Source: Maritalea mobilis (GTDB lineage Bacteria > Pseudomonadota > Alphaproteobacteria > Rhizobiales > Devosiaceae). From it: a stretch of DNA of 64,000 bases. A program made the translations under genes and the position numbers. The notes beneath the pieces were generated by a model. That model searched no databases, was not told the DNA's origin, and saw only the letters and a list, made by a program, of their open reading frames with translations. This document shows, piece after piece, positions 44,776-52,806 of this stretch (positions are counted from its first letter, which is position 1; every line of letters begins with the position of its first letter). The stretch spans positions 62,001-126,000 of the forward strand of contig NZ_SNYR01000004.1 in NCBI RefSeq assembly GCF_004363175.1, written 5' to 3'.

Positions 44776-45824
44776 TCATGGAAAATGTGCAAAAGCATTT
44801 TGATGGCGCGCCTGCCCTTGCGGGCATTGATGCGCAAATTTCAGATGGCGAATTTGTTGCTTTGCTCGGCCCGTCAGGCTGCGGCAAAACCACCTTGCTG
44901 CGCTTATTGGCTGGATTCGAACAGCCAAGCGAAGGCCGTCTGCATATTGGTGATCAGCAAGTCGCGTGCGCCCGCTCAAACCTGTTTGTGCCACCGGAAG
45001 AGCGCAATATTGGCATTGTGTTTCAGTCCTATGCCTTGTGGCCGCATATGAGCGTAAAGCGCAATATTGCCTACCCGCTGGAAGTGCGCCGCATGCCAAA
45101 GCAAGAGCGCGACAAAAAAGTAGAGGAAGCATTGGCCTTAACTGGCTTAGGGCCTTATGCAAATCGTTCCCCTGCCGCGCTTTCTGGTGGGCAAAGGCAA
45201 CGGGTTGCCCTAGCGCGATGCTTGGTCACGGATCCGCGTGCCGTTCTGCTGGATGAGCCCTTGGCCAATTTGGATTTAGCATTGCGTGCGACCATGCAAG
45301 AAGCCTTTGCGCAGTTCCATCAACGCACGGGCGCGACCATGGTTTATGTCACCCACGACCAGACCGAGGCGATGGCCATGGCTGATCGGGTGGCGGTGAT
45401 GGAAAAAGGTAAAATCCGTCAGTTTGCTTCGCCGGAACAGCTTTATAATGAGCCGGACAATAGCTTTGTGGCAGACTTTGTGGGTGAAGGTGCTGTGGTC
45501 CCCGCGCGCGCTATTGGCACGCGAACACATGATCAAATTGAAATGCAGTTTTTGGGTCATCGCTTTACGGCGCGGGCCAAAATCGATGCGCCAACTCATG
45601 TGTGCATTCGTCCCGAACATTTGCGCTTTGATGATGACGCCCCTTTGCGTGCAAAGGTGAAAACCACCACCTATTTGGGCGGCAAATTTCGGGTGAAATT
45701 GGAAACATTGTGCGGCCAAATGCTGGTGGCGCTCAGCCCCCATCGCCTGCAAAATGATATGGCCATTGGGTTGGACATTGTGTCCCCATGGGCCTTTGCC
45801 GATGGCGAGGTCAGCCATGGCTAA
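44763..45824 (+). CDS. ABC importer ATPase (FbpC/AfuC-like)
   Basis: 353 residues. Walker A GPSGCGKTT, Q-loop in VFQSYALWPHMSV, signature LSGGQRQRVALARCL, Walker B AVLLDEPLANLD and switch VTHDQTEA are all intact. Residues ~240-350 form a TOBE-like regulatory domain. It energises import through the upstream permease. Its 3' end overlaps the start of the MBL-fold gene by 8 bases. Confidence 0.95.
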   Translation: MAELIMENVQKHFDGAPALAGIDAQISDGEFVALLGPSGCGKTTLLRLLAGFEQPSEGRLHIGDQQVACARSNLFVPPEERNIGIVFQSYALWPHMSVKRNIAYPLEVRRMPKQERDKKVEEALALTGLGPYANRSPAALSGGQRQRVALARCLVTDPRAVLLDEPLANLDLALRATMQEAFAQFHQRTGATMVYVTHDQTEAMAMADRVAVMEKGKIRQFASPEQLYNEPDNSFVADFVGEGAVVPARAIGTRTHDQIEMQFLGHRFTARAKIDAPTHVCIRPEHLRFDDDAPLRAKVKTTTYLGGKFRVKLETLCGQMLVALSPHRLQNDMAIGLDIVSPWAFADGEVSHG

Positions 45825-46887
45825 AATTGAAATTCTGTCAGGCTTGGGCGCAAAAGGCCCCGCCTGTATTCGCCTGCATATTAACGATGAAATTTGGTTG
45901 CTCGATTGTGGGCATGGGCCGGAAGATCATACACCGTTTGATCCAAACTGGCTTGAAGGCGCAGCCAAGGTTTTCATTAGCCATGATCATATTGACCATA
46001 TTGGCGGCGCGGGCCATGTGATCGCGAGCAATATCCCGATCTATTGCACTGCAACCACCGCCAAAGCTTTGCCCGAGGGGGCAAAATTGCATCTGTTGCC
46101 TGAGCGTGGCGAAACCATAATTGACGGGGTGAAACTCACCACCGGGCGCAATGGCCATGCCTTGGGCGGTGTGTGGTTTCATTTTGCATTGGGGGATGGG
46201 CTGTTCTATTCCGGCGATTGGTCAGAGGAAAGCAACTGGTTTGCCTTTGATGTGCCGCCTAAAGCGGAGCTTGCTTTGCTCGATGCCTCCTATCATTTAA
46301 ACAATGTGCCGCAGGCGATGCATCGGCAAAATATGGTGGCGCTGATCGCGCAGCTTGACGGGCAAATGCTGTTCCCGGTGCCCCCTTCTGGGCGTGCAGC
46401 GGAACTGGCCTTGTTCCTCAGCCAATTTGGCGAGGTGAGTTTGGATCAAACGTGCCAAGCCGCAGTGAACCAGGCATTGGCGATGGGTGAATTGGATGGG
46501 CTTTGCGCCGAAGGGCAACTCAAGGCAGAGCGCCTGTTGCATCCCTTCAATTCCGATGCGCGTTTTTTGATTTGCGACAACCCGAATGCCGATGGAGGCC
46601 TTGCTTGGGAGCTGACCCAAAAATACGCCGCAGCAAATCGATTGGGTGTGGATGTGCACTTGATTTTTACTGGCCATATGACGGTGCATGCCCGCAATCT
46701 TAAGGCCCAATATCAAGGGCATTTTTGCCGTTGGAATGTGCATCCGCCATTGCAAGATCAGGTCAAAATGCTGAACCGCTTAGACGCCAAATATTATGCC
46801 CCGCTTTTTTGCGATGGGCCGGAAGCGTACAATGAACGGCCAGAGATTTCCGCTCAGATGATCGGCACGGAGCGAATTTCTCTATGA
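45817..46887 (+). CDS. MBL-fold metallo-hydrolase
   Basis: 356 residues. The metal-binding HxHxDH is present in FISHDHIDHIGG (~50-60), with a later His (GHALGG) and Asp (YSGDWS). The second half has a TGHM..HAR region followed by VHPPLQDQVKML, reminiscent of the C-terminal part of beta-CASP/RNase-type MBL proteins but shorter. A phosphodiesterase is plausible, perhaps opening a cyclic phosphodiester as PhnP does (inference). ATG 45817 overlaps the ATPase stop and the stop overlaps the next gene as ATGA. No signal peptide, hence cytoplasmic. Confidence 0.8.
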   Translation: MAKIEILSGLGAKGPACIRLHINDEIWLLDCGHGPEDHTPFDPNWLEGAAKVFISHDHIDHIGGAGHVIASNIPIYCTATTAKALPEGAKLHLLPERGETIIDGVKLTTGRNGHALGGVWFHFALGDGLFYSGDWSEESNWFAFDVPPKAELALLDASYHLNNVPQAMHRQNMVALIAQLDGQMLFPVPPSGRAAELALFLSQFGEVSLDQTCQAAVNQALAMGELDGLCAEGQLKAERLLHPFNSDARFLICDNPNADGGLAWELTQKYAAANRLGVDVHLIFTGHMTVHARNLKAQYQGHFCRWNVHPPLQDQVKMLNRLDAKYYAPLFCDGPEAYNERPEISAQMIGTERISL

Positions 46888-47492
46888 GCATGATTTTACC
46901 AAAACGCACCTTTTGTCTCATTCGCCATGGGGAAACTGTCGCCAATCGTGATGGGCTGATTGCAGGTCATTGGGATGTTGAATTGACAGTGCAAGGTCTT
47001 GCGGAAGCAAAGATGCTTCGGCAGTTTCAATGGCCATCGCAATTGGTGCTTTATGCCAGCCCTCTGAAGCGGGCCATGCAAACGGCACAATTGGGCTTTT
47101 TGGACCATGAGCCAATTCTCGATATCAAATTGAAAGAGCGGGATTGGGGCGCACTTGAGGGGCAAGATTTGTCTCAGCTTTGTCCGCGACAGCACACGCC
47201 GCCAAAGGGCGAGTCCTGGGCCGATTTTGTGGAGCGAAAGCAATGTGCGCTCACCAAAATATTGCTGCGCAGTTCTCCCGGCTTGCCTGTAATCGTGGCG
47301 CATTCGGGCACGATCAGAGCTGTCCGGTTTTTGCTGGGCTTGGATTTTGATGGCCCCCGCCCGGCCAATGGCCAACCAATCTTTTACTCCCCTGATGGGC
47401 AACAAAATTGGCGCGAATATCGGTTGACGCGGTCGACCAATATTTCGGCGCTTATGACAGAAAATCAAAAGGAAGAAATGTGGACTGCGTAA
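46884..47492 (+). CDS. Histidine phosphatase family protein (phosphoglycerate-mutase-like)
   Basis: 202 residues. The catalytic RHG motif is in CLIRHGETVANRDG with Thr and Asn as in phosphoglycerate-mutase-like phosphatases. The second catalytic His appears in VIVAHSGTIRAVRFL, and KERDWGALEGQ supplies the acid. It should remove a phosphate from a small metabolite. It overlaps the MBL gene (ATGA) and the following HAD gene by 13 bases, which indicates a tight operon for processing a phosphorylated import product. Confidence 0.9.
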   Translation: MSMILPKRTFCLIRHGETVANRDGLIAGHWDVELTVQGLAEAKMLRQFQWPSQLVLYASPLKRAMQTAQLGFLDHEPILDIKLKERDWGALEGQDLSQLCPRQHTPPKGESWADFVERKQCALTKILLRSSPGLPVIVAHSGTIRAVRFLLGLDFDGPRPANGQPIFYSPDGQQNWREYRLTRSTNISALMTENQKEEMWTA

Positions 47493-47926
47493 TATTTGAT
47501 ATAGATGGCACCTTGGCGCATTTTGATGCGCCGCGCTTGGGCCATCTGGTGCATGGTGAAACCAAATTTTGGGATGAATTCCACACTGAAATGGCCACCG
47601 CGCCTGTGATTGATGCTGTCGCAACGCTTTTGAAAAAGCTCCATAAAAGTGGCGATAAGATCGTGCTTTGCTCCGGCCGCCCGGCGGGTTGGCAAGCCCA
47701 AACAGAGGCGTGGTTGCAGCAAGAAGAAATTCCGTATGACGGCATTTTCCTGCGCCATGAAGAAGATGATCACCTTAGCGATCCGGCCGTGAAGCAAAAA
47801 TTGTTGGACGATATTCGACAAGCCGGGTTCAACCCATGGCTTGTGGTGGATGACCGTTCTGCTGTTGTGCAATTCTGGCGCGATGCAGGCTTGGTGTGCC
47901 TGCAATGTGCACCGGGCGATTTCTAA
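47480..47926 (+). CDS. HAD phosphatase resembling the T4 polynucleotide kinase 3'-phosphatase domain
   Basis: 148 residues from GTG 47480, which has AAGGAAG 5-6 bases upstream. HAD motif I is FDIDGTLA, motif II SGRP (LCSGRPAGW), and motif IV is in LVVDDRSAVVQFW. The C-terminal DDRSAVVQFWRDAGLVCLQCAPGDF aligns well with my memory of the end of T4 Pnkp ([25 protein letters not shown]), and the spacing of the other motifs also agrees. T4 Pnkp removes 3'-phosphates from polynucleotides and nucleoside 3'-phosphates. No kinase domain is present here. Its place as last gene of an import operon suggests dephosphorylation of an imported nucleotide-like or sugar-phosphate compound. Confidence 0.82.
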   Translation: MDCVIFDIDGTLAHFDAPRLGHLVHGETKFWDEFHTEMATAPVIDAVATLLKKLHKSGDKIVLCSGRPAGWQAQTEAWLQQEEIPYDGIFLRHEEDDHLSDPAVKQKLLDDIRQAGFNPWLVVDDRSAVVQFWRDAGLVCLQCAPGDF

Positions 47927-47932
47927 GCCAAG

Positions 47933-49303
47933 TTATTCGGCTTTCGCTTTCAGCGCGAACCAGGCCACCTTATCCTTCTGAAACTTGCCGCGACCATTGC
48001 GGGTCCATAAAGGCGGATGATGGTCGCCAACCACAATGATGTCGGTTGGCGGCAGGTCTGGATCGTTTGCAATTTCAGCAACACGATCGATCACATCCAT
48101 CCACATTTCGGTCATGTCGCAAATGAACCGATCACCAAACGGCCCGCCCGTTTCGCATGCGAAATATTCAGTGCCTTCATCCGGGGCGATGGGAATGTGC
48201 GAGTTGAGCGTCAGCCAATAGGTGAAACGCGGTTTGGTTGCCCCATCGGTCAAATAGGCTTGAAGCTGATCGGCAACGGCCATATCGCACAAGCCCTCAA
48301 AGGTGACGCCGCATAAGGGCAATTGGTCTGCCGTATAGCGTTTGGCCAGATCTGTGGCGAAATAGGATTGTTCAAATCCGACTTTAGGGTACCAATCTGA
48401 CCTGGAGAAGAACGAGCCGAAATAGGCGTGGAAGGATGCCGTTTCAAATCCGTTTTTTTGCAGCCGTTGCGGCAAGCAATCGATAGATTGGCCTTCTAGA
48501 AAGTCGAGATAATCTCCCCAGCGGCCGCAAAGCTCACGCATTTCACCGCTTGTGGTCGAACCGGTATAAGGTGCGGTGCCGGCTGAAATCTCATAGCGAC
48601 TTTCCAGTCCCTTACCTTGAAGTCGGCTGGCCAGATAATTTTGGTGTTCGGGGTTTTCGAAGGCACCCATGCCTTCAACCATCACAAACAGCACGTTGTT
48701 TTCCGGCAGTACATTTGGTGAAACCAACTGACTTTCCTGTATGGCGGAGCCGAAGGTCGGTGGAGCGCCAAGATCGTGTGTCAGCAGCATTAGTGGCCGC
48801 ACGCCACTCATCGCATTGGCTCCCACAATCACAAATACGCAAAAGAAGGCAGGCAGTAGGCTGACATCGCGCATGGCAGTGCGATGCCGCTTGAGCAGAT
48901 AGAGCGCCGCGCTGAAACTGATCAAAAGTCCGCCAGCAATCAGCAAATAGGTGGTCGAGGCAAACAGGTTGAACGACACCATATAATGCAAGGAATGCAG
49001 CAGCAATTTGGGATGCAGCATAAATATGGATGAGATGACGATGATCACATCAAAGGCCAAAATGCCGAGATAAAGAATGGCCGTGAGCCAAATCGGCACC
49101 CGAAGCGCCAAAATTCCCGCCAATAGATAGAGGCAGAGGACCACGGTCCGGTCGATATAGGTCAGAAACGATAGGACGATGAACACTAGATTGGGCAGCA
49201 GAACTGCGCAAAGGGCAAAAAGCCATGCGCCGGGCGCGCGAAATTCTTGCCAGAAGCTGTTTTCAACGGTGCGTTCTGAAATATTCGACAAGCTATGTTC
49301 CAA
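47933..49303 (-). CDS. Inner-membrane sulfatase-superfamily phosphotransferase-like protein
   Basis: 456 residues. Five hydrophobic segments fill residues ~30-180, followed by a periplasmic alkaline-phosphatase-superfamily domain. NVLFVMVEGMGAF holds the first metal-binding acid, AGTAPYTGSTTSGEMRELCG the expected Thr nucleophile, and VVGDHHPPL the C-terminal metal ligands. This is the layout of EptA, LtaS and OpgB/E enzymes that move phosphoethanolamine or phosphoglycerol onto envelope glycans or lipids. The substrate cannot be told. The start is TTG at 49303. It is convergent with the phosphatase operon and divergent from the cold-shock gene. Confidence 0.82.
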   Translation of the reverse strand: MEHSLSNISERTVENSFWQEFRAPGAWLFALCAVLLPNLVFIVLSFLTYIDRTVVLCLYLLAGILALRVPIWLTAILYLGILAFDVIIVISSIFMLHPKLLLHSLHYMVSFNLFASTTYLLIAGGLLISFSAALYLLKRHRTAMRDVSLLPAFFCVFVIVGANAMSGVRPLMLLTHDLGAPPTFGSAIQESQLVSPNVLPENNVLFVMVEGMGAFENPEHQNYLASRLQGKGLESRYEISAGTAPYTGSTTSGEMRELCGRWGDYLDFLEGQSIDCLPQRLQKNGFETASFHAYFGSFFSRSDWYPKVGFEQSYFATDLAKRYTADQLPLCGVTFEGLCDMAVADQLQAYLTDGATKPRFTYWLTLNSHIPIAPDEGTEYFACETGGPFGDRFICDMTEMWMDVIDRVAEIANDPDLPPTDIIVVGDHHPPLWTRNGRGKFQKDKVAWFALKAKAE

Positions 49304-49614
49304 ATCTATATTGCGAAGATGGCGATTAAACTACGTCCAAGCGCTTAAATTTGGGTTACACTCGCGGAAGTTGAAATCACATTCTTTTCCGTCGCAATTA
49401 TTGGCTAAAAATTATTGCGCTTGCTATTTTGTGCAATGAGGCGCATAACAGACGCACGTTTAACGCCATCATTGGCGATCTGATCTACCGGTTAACCGGT
49501 TTGCTTGGCTTCTCCCTGATTTCTAAAAACGTTGCACCCTTCGGGCATGTTGCCTGCGGGGAAATTCGCTCATGCGCCCAATGTGCGCTGAGCTTTCTAT
49601 ATAAGGTATTCGCC
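49304..49614. promoter_or_regulatory. Cold-shock gene leader and divergent promoter region
   Basis: 311 bases with no credible gene. A perfect 14-bp palindrome ACCGGTTAACCGGT is at 49487-49500. The last ~100 bases are likely the long 5' leader usual for csp mRNAs. AAGG lies just before the csp ATG. Confidence 0.55.
49487..49500. repeat. Perfect palindrome ACCGGTTAACCGGT
   Basis: Seven-base arms without a gap, 115 bases upstream of the csp start. It is a possible dimeric regulator site. Confidence 0.55.
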
Positions 49615-49824
49615 ATGACAATCGGCACAGTTAAATTTTTCAATGCAACCAAAGGCTTCGGCTTTATTTCACCTGAAGATGGCACAAAAGATGCTTTCGT
49701 TCATATTTCAGCTGTTGAACAAGCTGGACTTTCTGGCCTCGCTGAAGGTCAAAAAGTTTCTTATGAGCTAGAGAGCGGCCGTGATGGCAAGCAATCTGCT
49801 GCCAATCTTTCTTTGGCTGACTAA
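49615..49824 (+). CDS. csp: Cold-shock protein (CspA family)
   Basis: 69 residues, the normal size. RNP1 is KGFGFI and RNP2 is FVHISAV, both intact, within the five-stranded nucleic-acid-binding fold. It acts as an RNA chaperone in the cytoplasm. The upstream frame is open further, but ATG 49615 gives the canonical MTIGTVKFFN start with AAGG at ~9 bases. A strong terminator follows at 49833. Confidence 0.97.
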   Translation: MTIGTVKFFNATKGFGFISPEDGTKDAFVHISAVEQAGLSGLAEGQKVSYELESGRDGKQSAANLSLAD

Positions 49825-49832
49825 GACGATTT

Positions 49833-49860
49833 GGGCCGCATCTTTTGCGGCCCTTTTTTT
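49833..49860 (+). terminator. Rho-independent terminator of csp
   Basis: Stem GGGCCGCA / TGCGGCCC with loop TCTTT, followed by seven T (49854-49860). Confidence 0.92.
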
Positions 49861-49873
49861 GAAAGGTCACAAG

Positions 49874-49933
49874 ATGACCGATACTGAAAAAGCACGTGAG
49901 CAAGCTGAAAAGCAATTTGCAGTGCTGCACTAG
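49874..49933 (+). pseudogene. 19-residue ORF, probably truncated csp-linked small protein
   Basis: MTDTEKAREQAEKQFAVLH then TAG, with AAAGG upstream of the ATG. It resembles the beginning of short charged helical proteins (MTD.EK...AEKQFA.) that I recall near csp genes in Hyphomicrobiales and that run to about 60 residues. Here it stops inside the 3' end of the convergent GntR gene, so it looks cut short. It lies after the csp terminator and would need its own promoter or readthrough. Confidence 0.35.
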
Positions 49934-50616
49934 AACGTTACGTTCAATTCTGTTTGCGAAATCAGCGCTTGCAGCAGGCCTTGCCTTGTATTTTCAATAT
50001 GCTGAGCCATTTCCGCGCGCGCCTGCTCAACATTACGCTCACGCAAGGCGGTCACAATTTTTTGGTGATCGCTATTGGTCTCAAAATTCACGTCTCGGGC
50101 GCGGGTGCCCATATATAAAAAGCGGGTTCCCTCTTCCAAATGCCGCATGATCAGCGTGTGCAATCGCGGATTTTTTGATCCTTGGGCGATGGCCGCGTGG
50201 AACATTTGGTTGCGGGCCACAAAGCCCTTAGTGCTCATGCCCTCCCCCATCACATATTCTGCCTCGGCCAATTCCTCCAAAACGGATAGCTCATCAGCAT
50301 TGATATGCGTGGCGGCCAGTGCTGCGGCTGCCCCTTCCAATATGGCGCGTACGGCAAATAGATCATTCATGTCTTTCACCGTAACCGGCGTCACGCGATA
50401 GCCGCGACGGGGAAAAGCTTCCATTAAGCCTTCAAGGCACAAGCGGCTCATGGCTTCGCGCACGGGCGTTTTGCTCATGGCGAGCTGTTCCGCCAGTTCC
50501 GGCTCTGACACATCCGACCCCGGCGCCAACTCGCACGTAATCACCTTTTCACGCAGCGCTAAATAGGCTTGCTCGGTCAAAGATGTAGATTTTTTTGTTT
50601 TTATCTCTTGGTCCAT
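49930..50616 (-). CDS. GntR-family regulator with FCD domain
   Basis: 228 residues from ATG 50616 (AGGACGGG upstream; an extension to a TTG at 50655 is less likely). The winged helix is at ~5-75 (LTEQAYLALREKVI, then SEPELAEQLAMSKTPVREAMSRL, then RRGYRVTPV). The C-terminal helical FCD ligand domain is at ~85-215 with the metal-binding His residues (FHAAIA, HLEEGTRF, DHQKIVTAL). It probably represses the divergent racemase/amidohydrolase/SDR operon until its substrate is present. A 14-bp palindrome in the shared region is the likely operator. Confidence 0.93.
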   Translation of the reverse strand: MDQEIKTKKSTSLTEQAYLALREKVITCELAPGSDVSEPELAEQLAMSKTPVREAMSRLCLEGLMEAFPRRGYRVTPVTVKDMNDLFAVRAILEGAAAALAATHINADELSVLEELAEAEYVMGEGMSTKGFVARNQMFHAAIAQGSKNPRLHTLIMRHLEEGTRFLYMGTRARDVNFETNSDHQKIVTALRERNVEQARAEMAQHIENTRQGLLQALISQTELNVTF

Positions 50617-50690
50617 GGGCCCGTCCTGCGCGTCTTGTCTCTCTCTTTTGGCCAATCATTGCCCGAAAGTCAAAATAATATGCTTGTGAT

Positions 50691-50704
50691 ATATTACGTA
50701 ATAT
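50691..50704. promoter_or_regulatory. GntR-type operator palindrome ATATTACGTAATAT
   Basis: A perfect 14-bp palindrome midway between the divergent gntR and racemase starts. Its position over the likely promoter suits repression of both. Confidence 0.55.
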
Positions 50705-50732
50705 TTTAAAAGCGGACTCATCGGAGGACCCA

Positions 50733-51398
50733 ATGGCAAAAATTTTGGTGATCAATCCAAACAGCTCCAAATCGGTGACCAAGTCGATGGATGAATGTTT
50801 GGCAGAGTTGAAACAACGCACAGCGCATCAGGTAGACTGTATCGAGTTGGCAAAATCACCTCCGGGCATTGAAAATGATGATCATGTGATTGAAGTAGTG
50901 CCACATATTTTGGACGCGGTGGCGCAAAGCGATGCCGATGCATTTGTCATCGCCTGCTTCTCTGATCCGGGCATTGACGCTGTACGTGCGGCGACCAACA
51001 AACCTGTGTTTGGCATTGCCGAAAGCGCCTATCTCACCGCCCTTGGATTGGGCGGTGCCTTTGGCATCATCTCCATGGGGCCCTCGTCCATTGGACGGCA
51101 CCTTCGCTATTTGGAGAAATTGAAACTTGAAAAGCGCATGGCGGGCGACCGCGCGATCAATATCAGCGTGCCGGAATTGATGGCCAGTGATGTCACCCAG
51201 GGCTTGGGTGAAATTGGCGCCACGTTGCGGGATCAAAATGGGGCAGATGTGGTGATTTTGGGTTGCGCGGGCTTGGGCCTTTATCGTGAGGCGCTGCAAG
51301 CGCACCTGCATGTGCCGGTGGTGGACCCGGTGCAGGCAGGCACAATCATGGCCATCAATGCCCTCGATTTAAATTATGGGAGAACAAGCAATGTTTGA
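50733..51398 (+). CDS. Asp/Glu/hydantoin racemase-family protein
   Basis: 221 residues. It begins KILVINPNSSKSVTKSMDE, the HyuA-type hydantoin racemase N-terminus. The two Cys expected for two-base racemisation lie in VIACFSDPGI and VILGCAGLGLY. The chain ends with VPVVDPVQAGTIMA. It likely racemises a 5-substituted hydantoin or related cyclic amide before ring opening by the next enzyme. It overlaps the amidohydrolase gene by 8 bases. Confidence 0.9.
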   Translation: MAKILVINPNSSKSVTKSMDECLAELKQRTAHQVDCIELAKSPPGIENDDHVIEVVPHILDAVAQSDADAFVIACFSDPGIDAVRAATNKPVFGIAESAYLTALGLGGAFGIISMGPSSIGRHLRYLEKLKLEKRMAGDRAINISVPELMASDVTQGLGEIGATLRDQNGADVVILGCAGLGLYREALQAHLHVPVVDPVQAGTIMAINALDLNYGRTSNV

Positions 51399-52755
51399 TT
51401 TGGTGGTGCAAGGCACGGCCGTATTGCCGGAAGGCGTGCGTGACAATGTGTGGATTGGCGTCAAAAACGGCAAAATCACCGCAATCGGTGAAGGCGATGC
51501 GCCTGATGCGAAAGAGCAGCATAAAGTCACCAATGGGTTGATCTTGCCCGGCGTGGTGGATGGTCAAACCCATGCCTGCTCTTATGGCGGCTTGCCCGGT
51601 ATTGAAAGCACCACTCGCTCGGCCATCGCTGGCGGTGTGACCACACTCGTAGATATGCCCTATGACAATCCAGACCCGCTGAACACTAAAGCGCGGTTGG
51701 ACGACAAAGTGCGCGTGATCGAAGATGTCGCTCATGCGGATATGGCGCTTTATGCCACCGTGGCCCCCGGGCAGGATGTGAGCGAAATTGGTGCGCTGAT
51801 TGAAGGGGGCGTGGTGGCCTTTAAAATCTCCACTTTTGAAAGCAACCCCACCCGTTTCCCGCGCATTCAAACGCCGCAAATCTTGGAAATATTTGAAGCA
51901 TTGGCCCCAACCGATATTCCGTTGGGCGTGCACAATGAAGATCAGGACATGGTCCATGCCTATATGGCCAAAGCAAAAGCTGAGGGCAAAAATGGGCTGG
52001 TCGCTCATTCTGAAAGCCGCCCGGCTTCTGCCGAAATGTCAGCGACAGCGCAATTCTTGGAACTGGGCGCGGCGGCACACGCCCACGCACATATTGTGCA
52101 TCTCACCACCGCACGCGGTTTCCAGCTGGTGGACAATTATGCCTTTGATGGCTATCGCGCCACGGGCGAGTTGTGCGTGCATTATTTGTGGTTTGACCCG
52201 GAGATTGATGGTGAGGAATTGGGCGCGAAAATGAAGGTGAACCCACCTATTCGCCCCGGTGAAATCGACGCGTTGTGGGAAGAGATTTTGGCGGGCCGCG
52301 TCGGCTTTATCAGCTCTGACCATTCAAGCTGGCCGATCGACAATAAGTTTACCCCCTCCATCTTTGATGCGGGTGCGGGCATTCCCGGCCTCGAAACCTT
52401 GCTGCCCTGTTTCTACACCGCCGCCGAACAGCGCGGTTTAGAAGCGGCGTCGCTGACAGCAGAAATGTTGTGCGAACGCCCGGCCCGCTTTTTCGGCATC
52501 TGGCCGCAAAAGGGCGGCATTCAATTGGGCGCCGATGCAGATTTCGCCATTTTGAAAAATGAGCCACAAATCTGGGATTCAGCCAAAGCCCATGACGATC
52601 TCAAGTGGAGCCCCTTTGATAGCCGCACCTTCAGCGTGACGGTGGACCGCACTTATTTGCGCGGCCAATTGGCTTGGGATGGCGAAAAAGTCTGCAACGC
52701 CGCGGGCGATGGCGGCTATGTGCGCCGTGGCGACAGCAATTGGTTTGAAGATTAA
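51391..52755 (+). CDS. Cyclic amidohydrolase (allantoinase/dihydropyrimidinase-like)
   Basis: 454 residues from ATG 51391, with GGGAGAA upstream. Expected metal ligands are the carboxylated Lys (AFKISTFES), His in VGVHNEDQ, His in HIVHLTTARGF and Asp in FISSDHSSW. The first ligand motif, normally DxHxH, reads DGQTHAC, so Gln replaces the first His. I recall this QTH form in a whole subfamily, so it is unlikely to be a sequencing error. The reaction is probably hydrolytic opening of a cyclic amide. The adjacent hydantoin racemase and SDR support a hydantoin or ureide pathway, with the exact substrate open. Confidence 0.87.
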   Translation: MFDLVVQGTAVLPEGVRDNVWIGVKNGKITAIGEGDAPDAKEQHKVTNGLILPGVVDGQTHACSYGGLPGIESTTRSAIAGGVTTLVDMPYDNPDPLNTKARLDDKVRVIEDVAHADMALYATVAPGQDVSEIGALIEGGVVAFKISTFESNPTRFPRIQTPQILEIFEALAPTDIPLGVHNEDQDMVHAYMAKAKAEGKNGLVAHSESRPASAEMSATAQFLELGAAAHAHAHIVHLTTARGFQLVDNYAFDGYRATGELCVHYLWFDPEIDGEELGAKMKVNPPIRPGEIDALWEEILAGRVGFISSDHSSWPIDNKFTPSIFDAGAGIPGLETLLPCFYTAAEQRGLEAASLTAEMLCERPARFFGIWPQKGGIQLGADADFAILKNEPQIWDSAKAHDDLKWSPFDSRTFSVTVDRTYLRGQLAWDGEKVCNAAGDGGYVRRGDSNWFED

Positions 52756-52806
52756 GACACGGGTGATTTCGCCTGCGAGAAACTTGACTAAAGTTAGGAG
52801 TTAAAC

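Noticed and set aside
42098-45824. Iron(III) uptake operon fbpABC
   Set aside because: Family names point to iron, but the DeoR control, three hydrolase or phosphatase genes and lack of an evident adjacent-Tyr iron site favour a phosphorylated substrate. Iron is not fully excluded.
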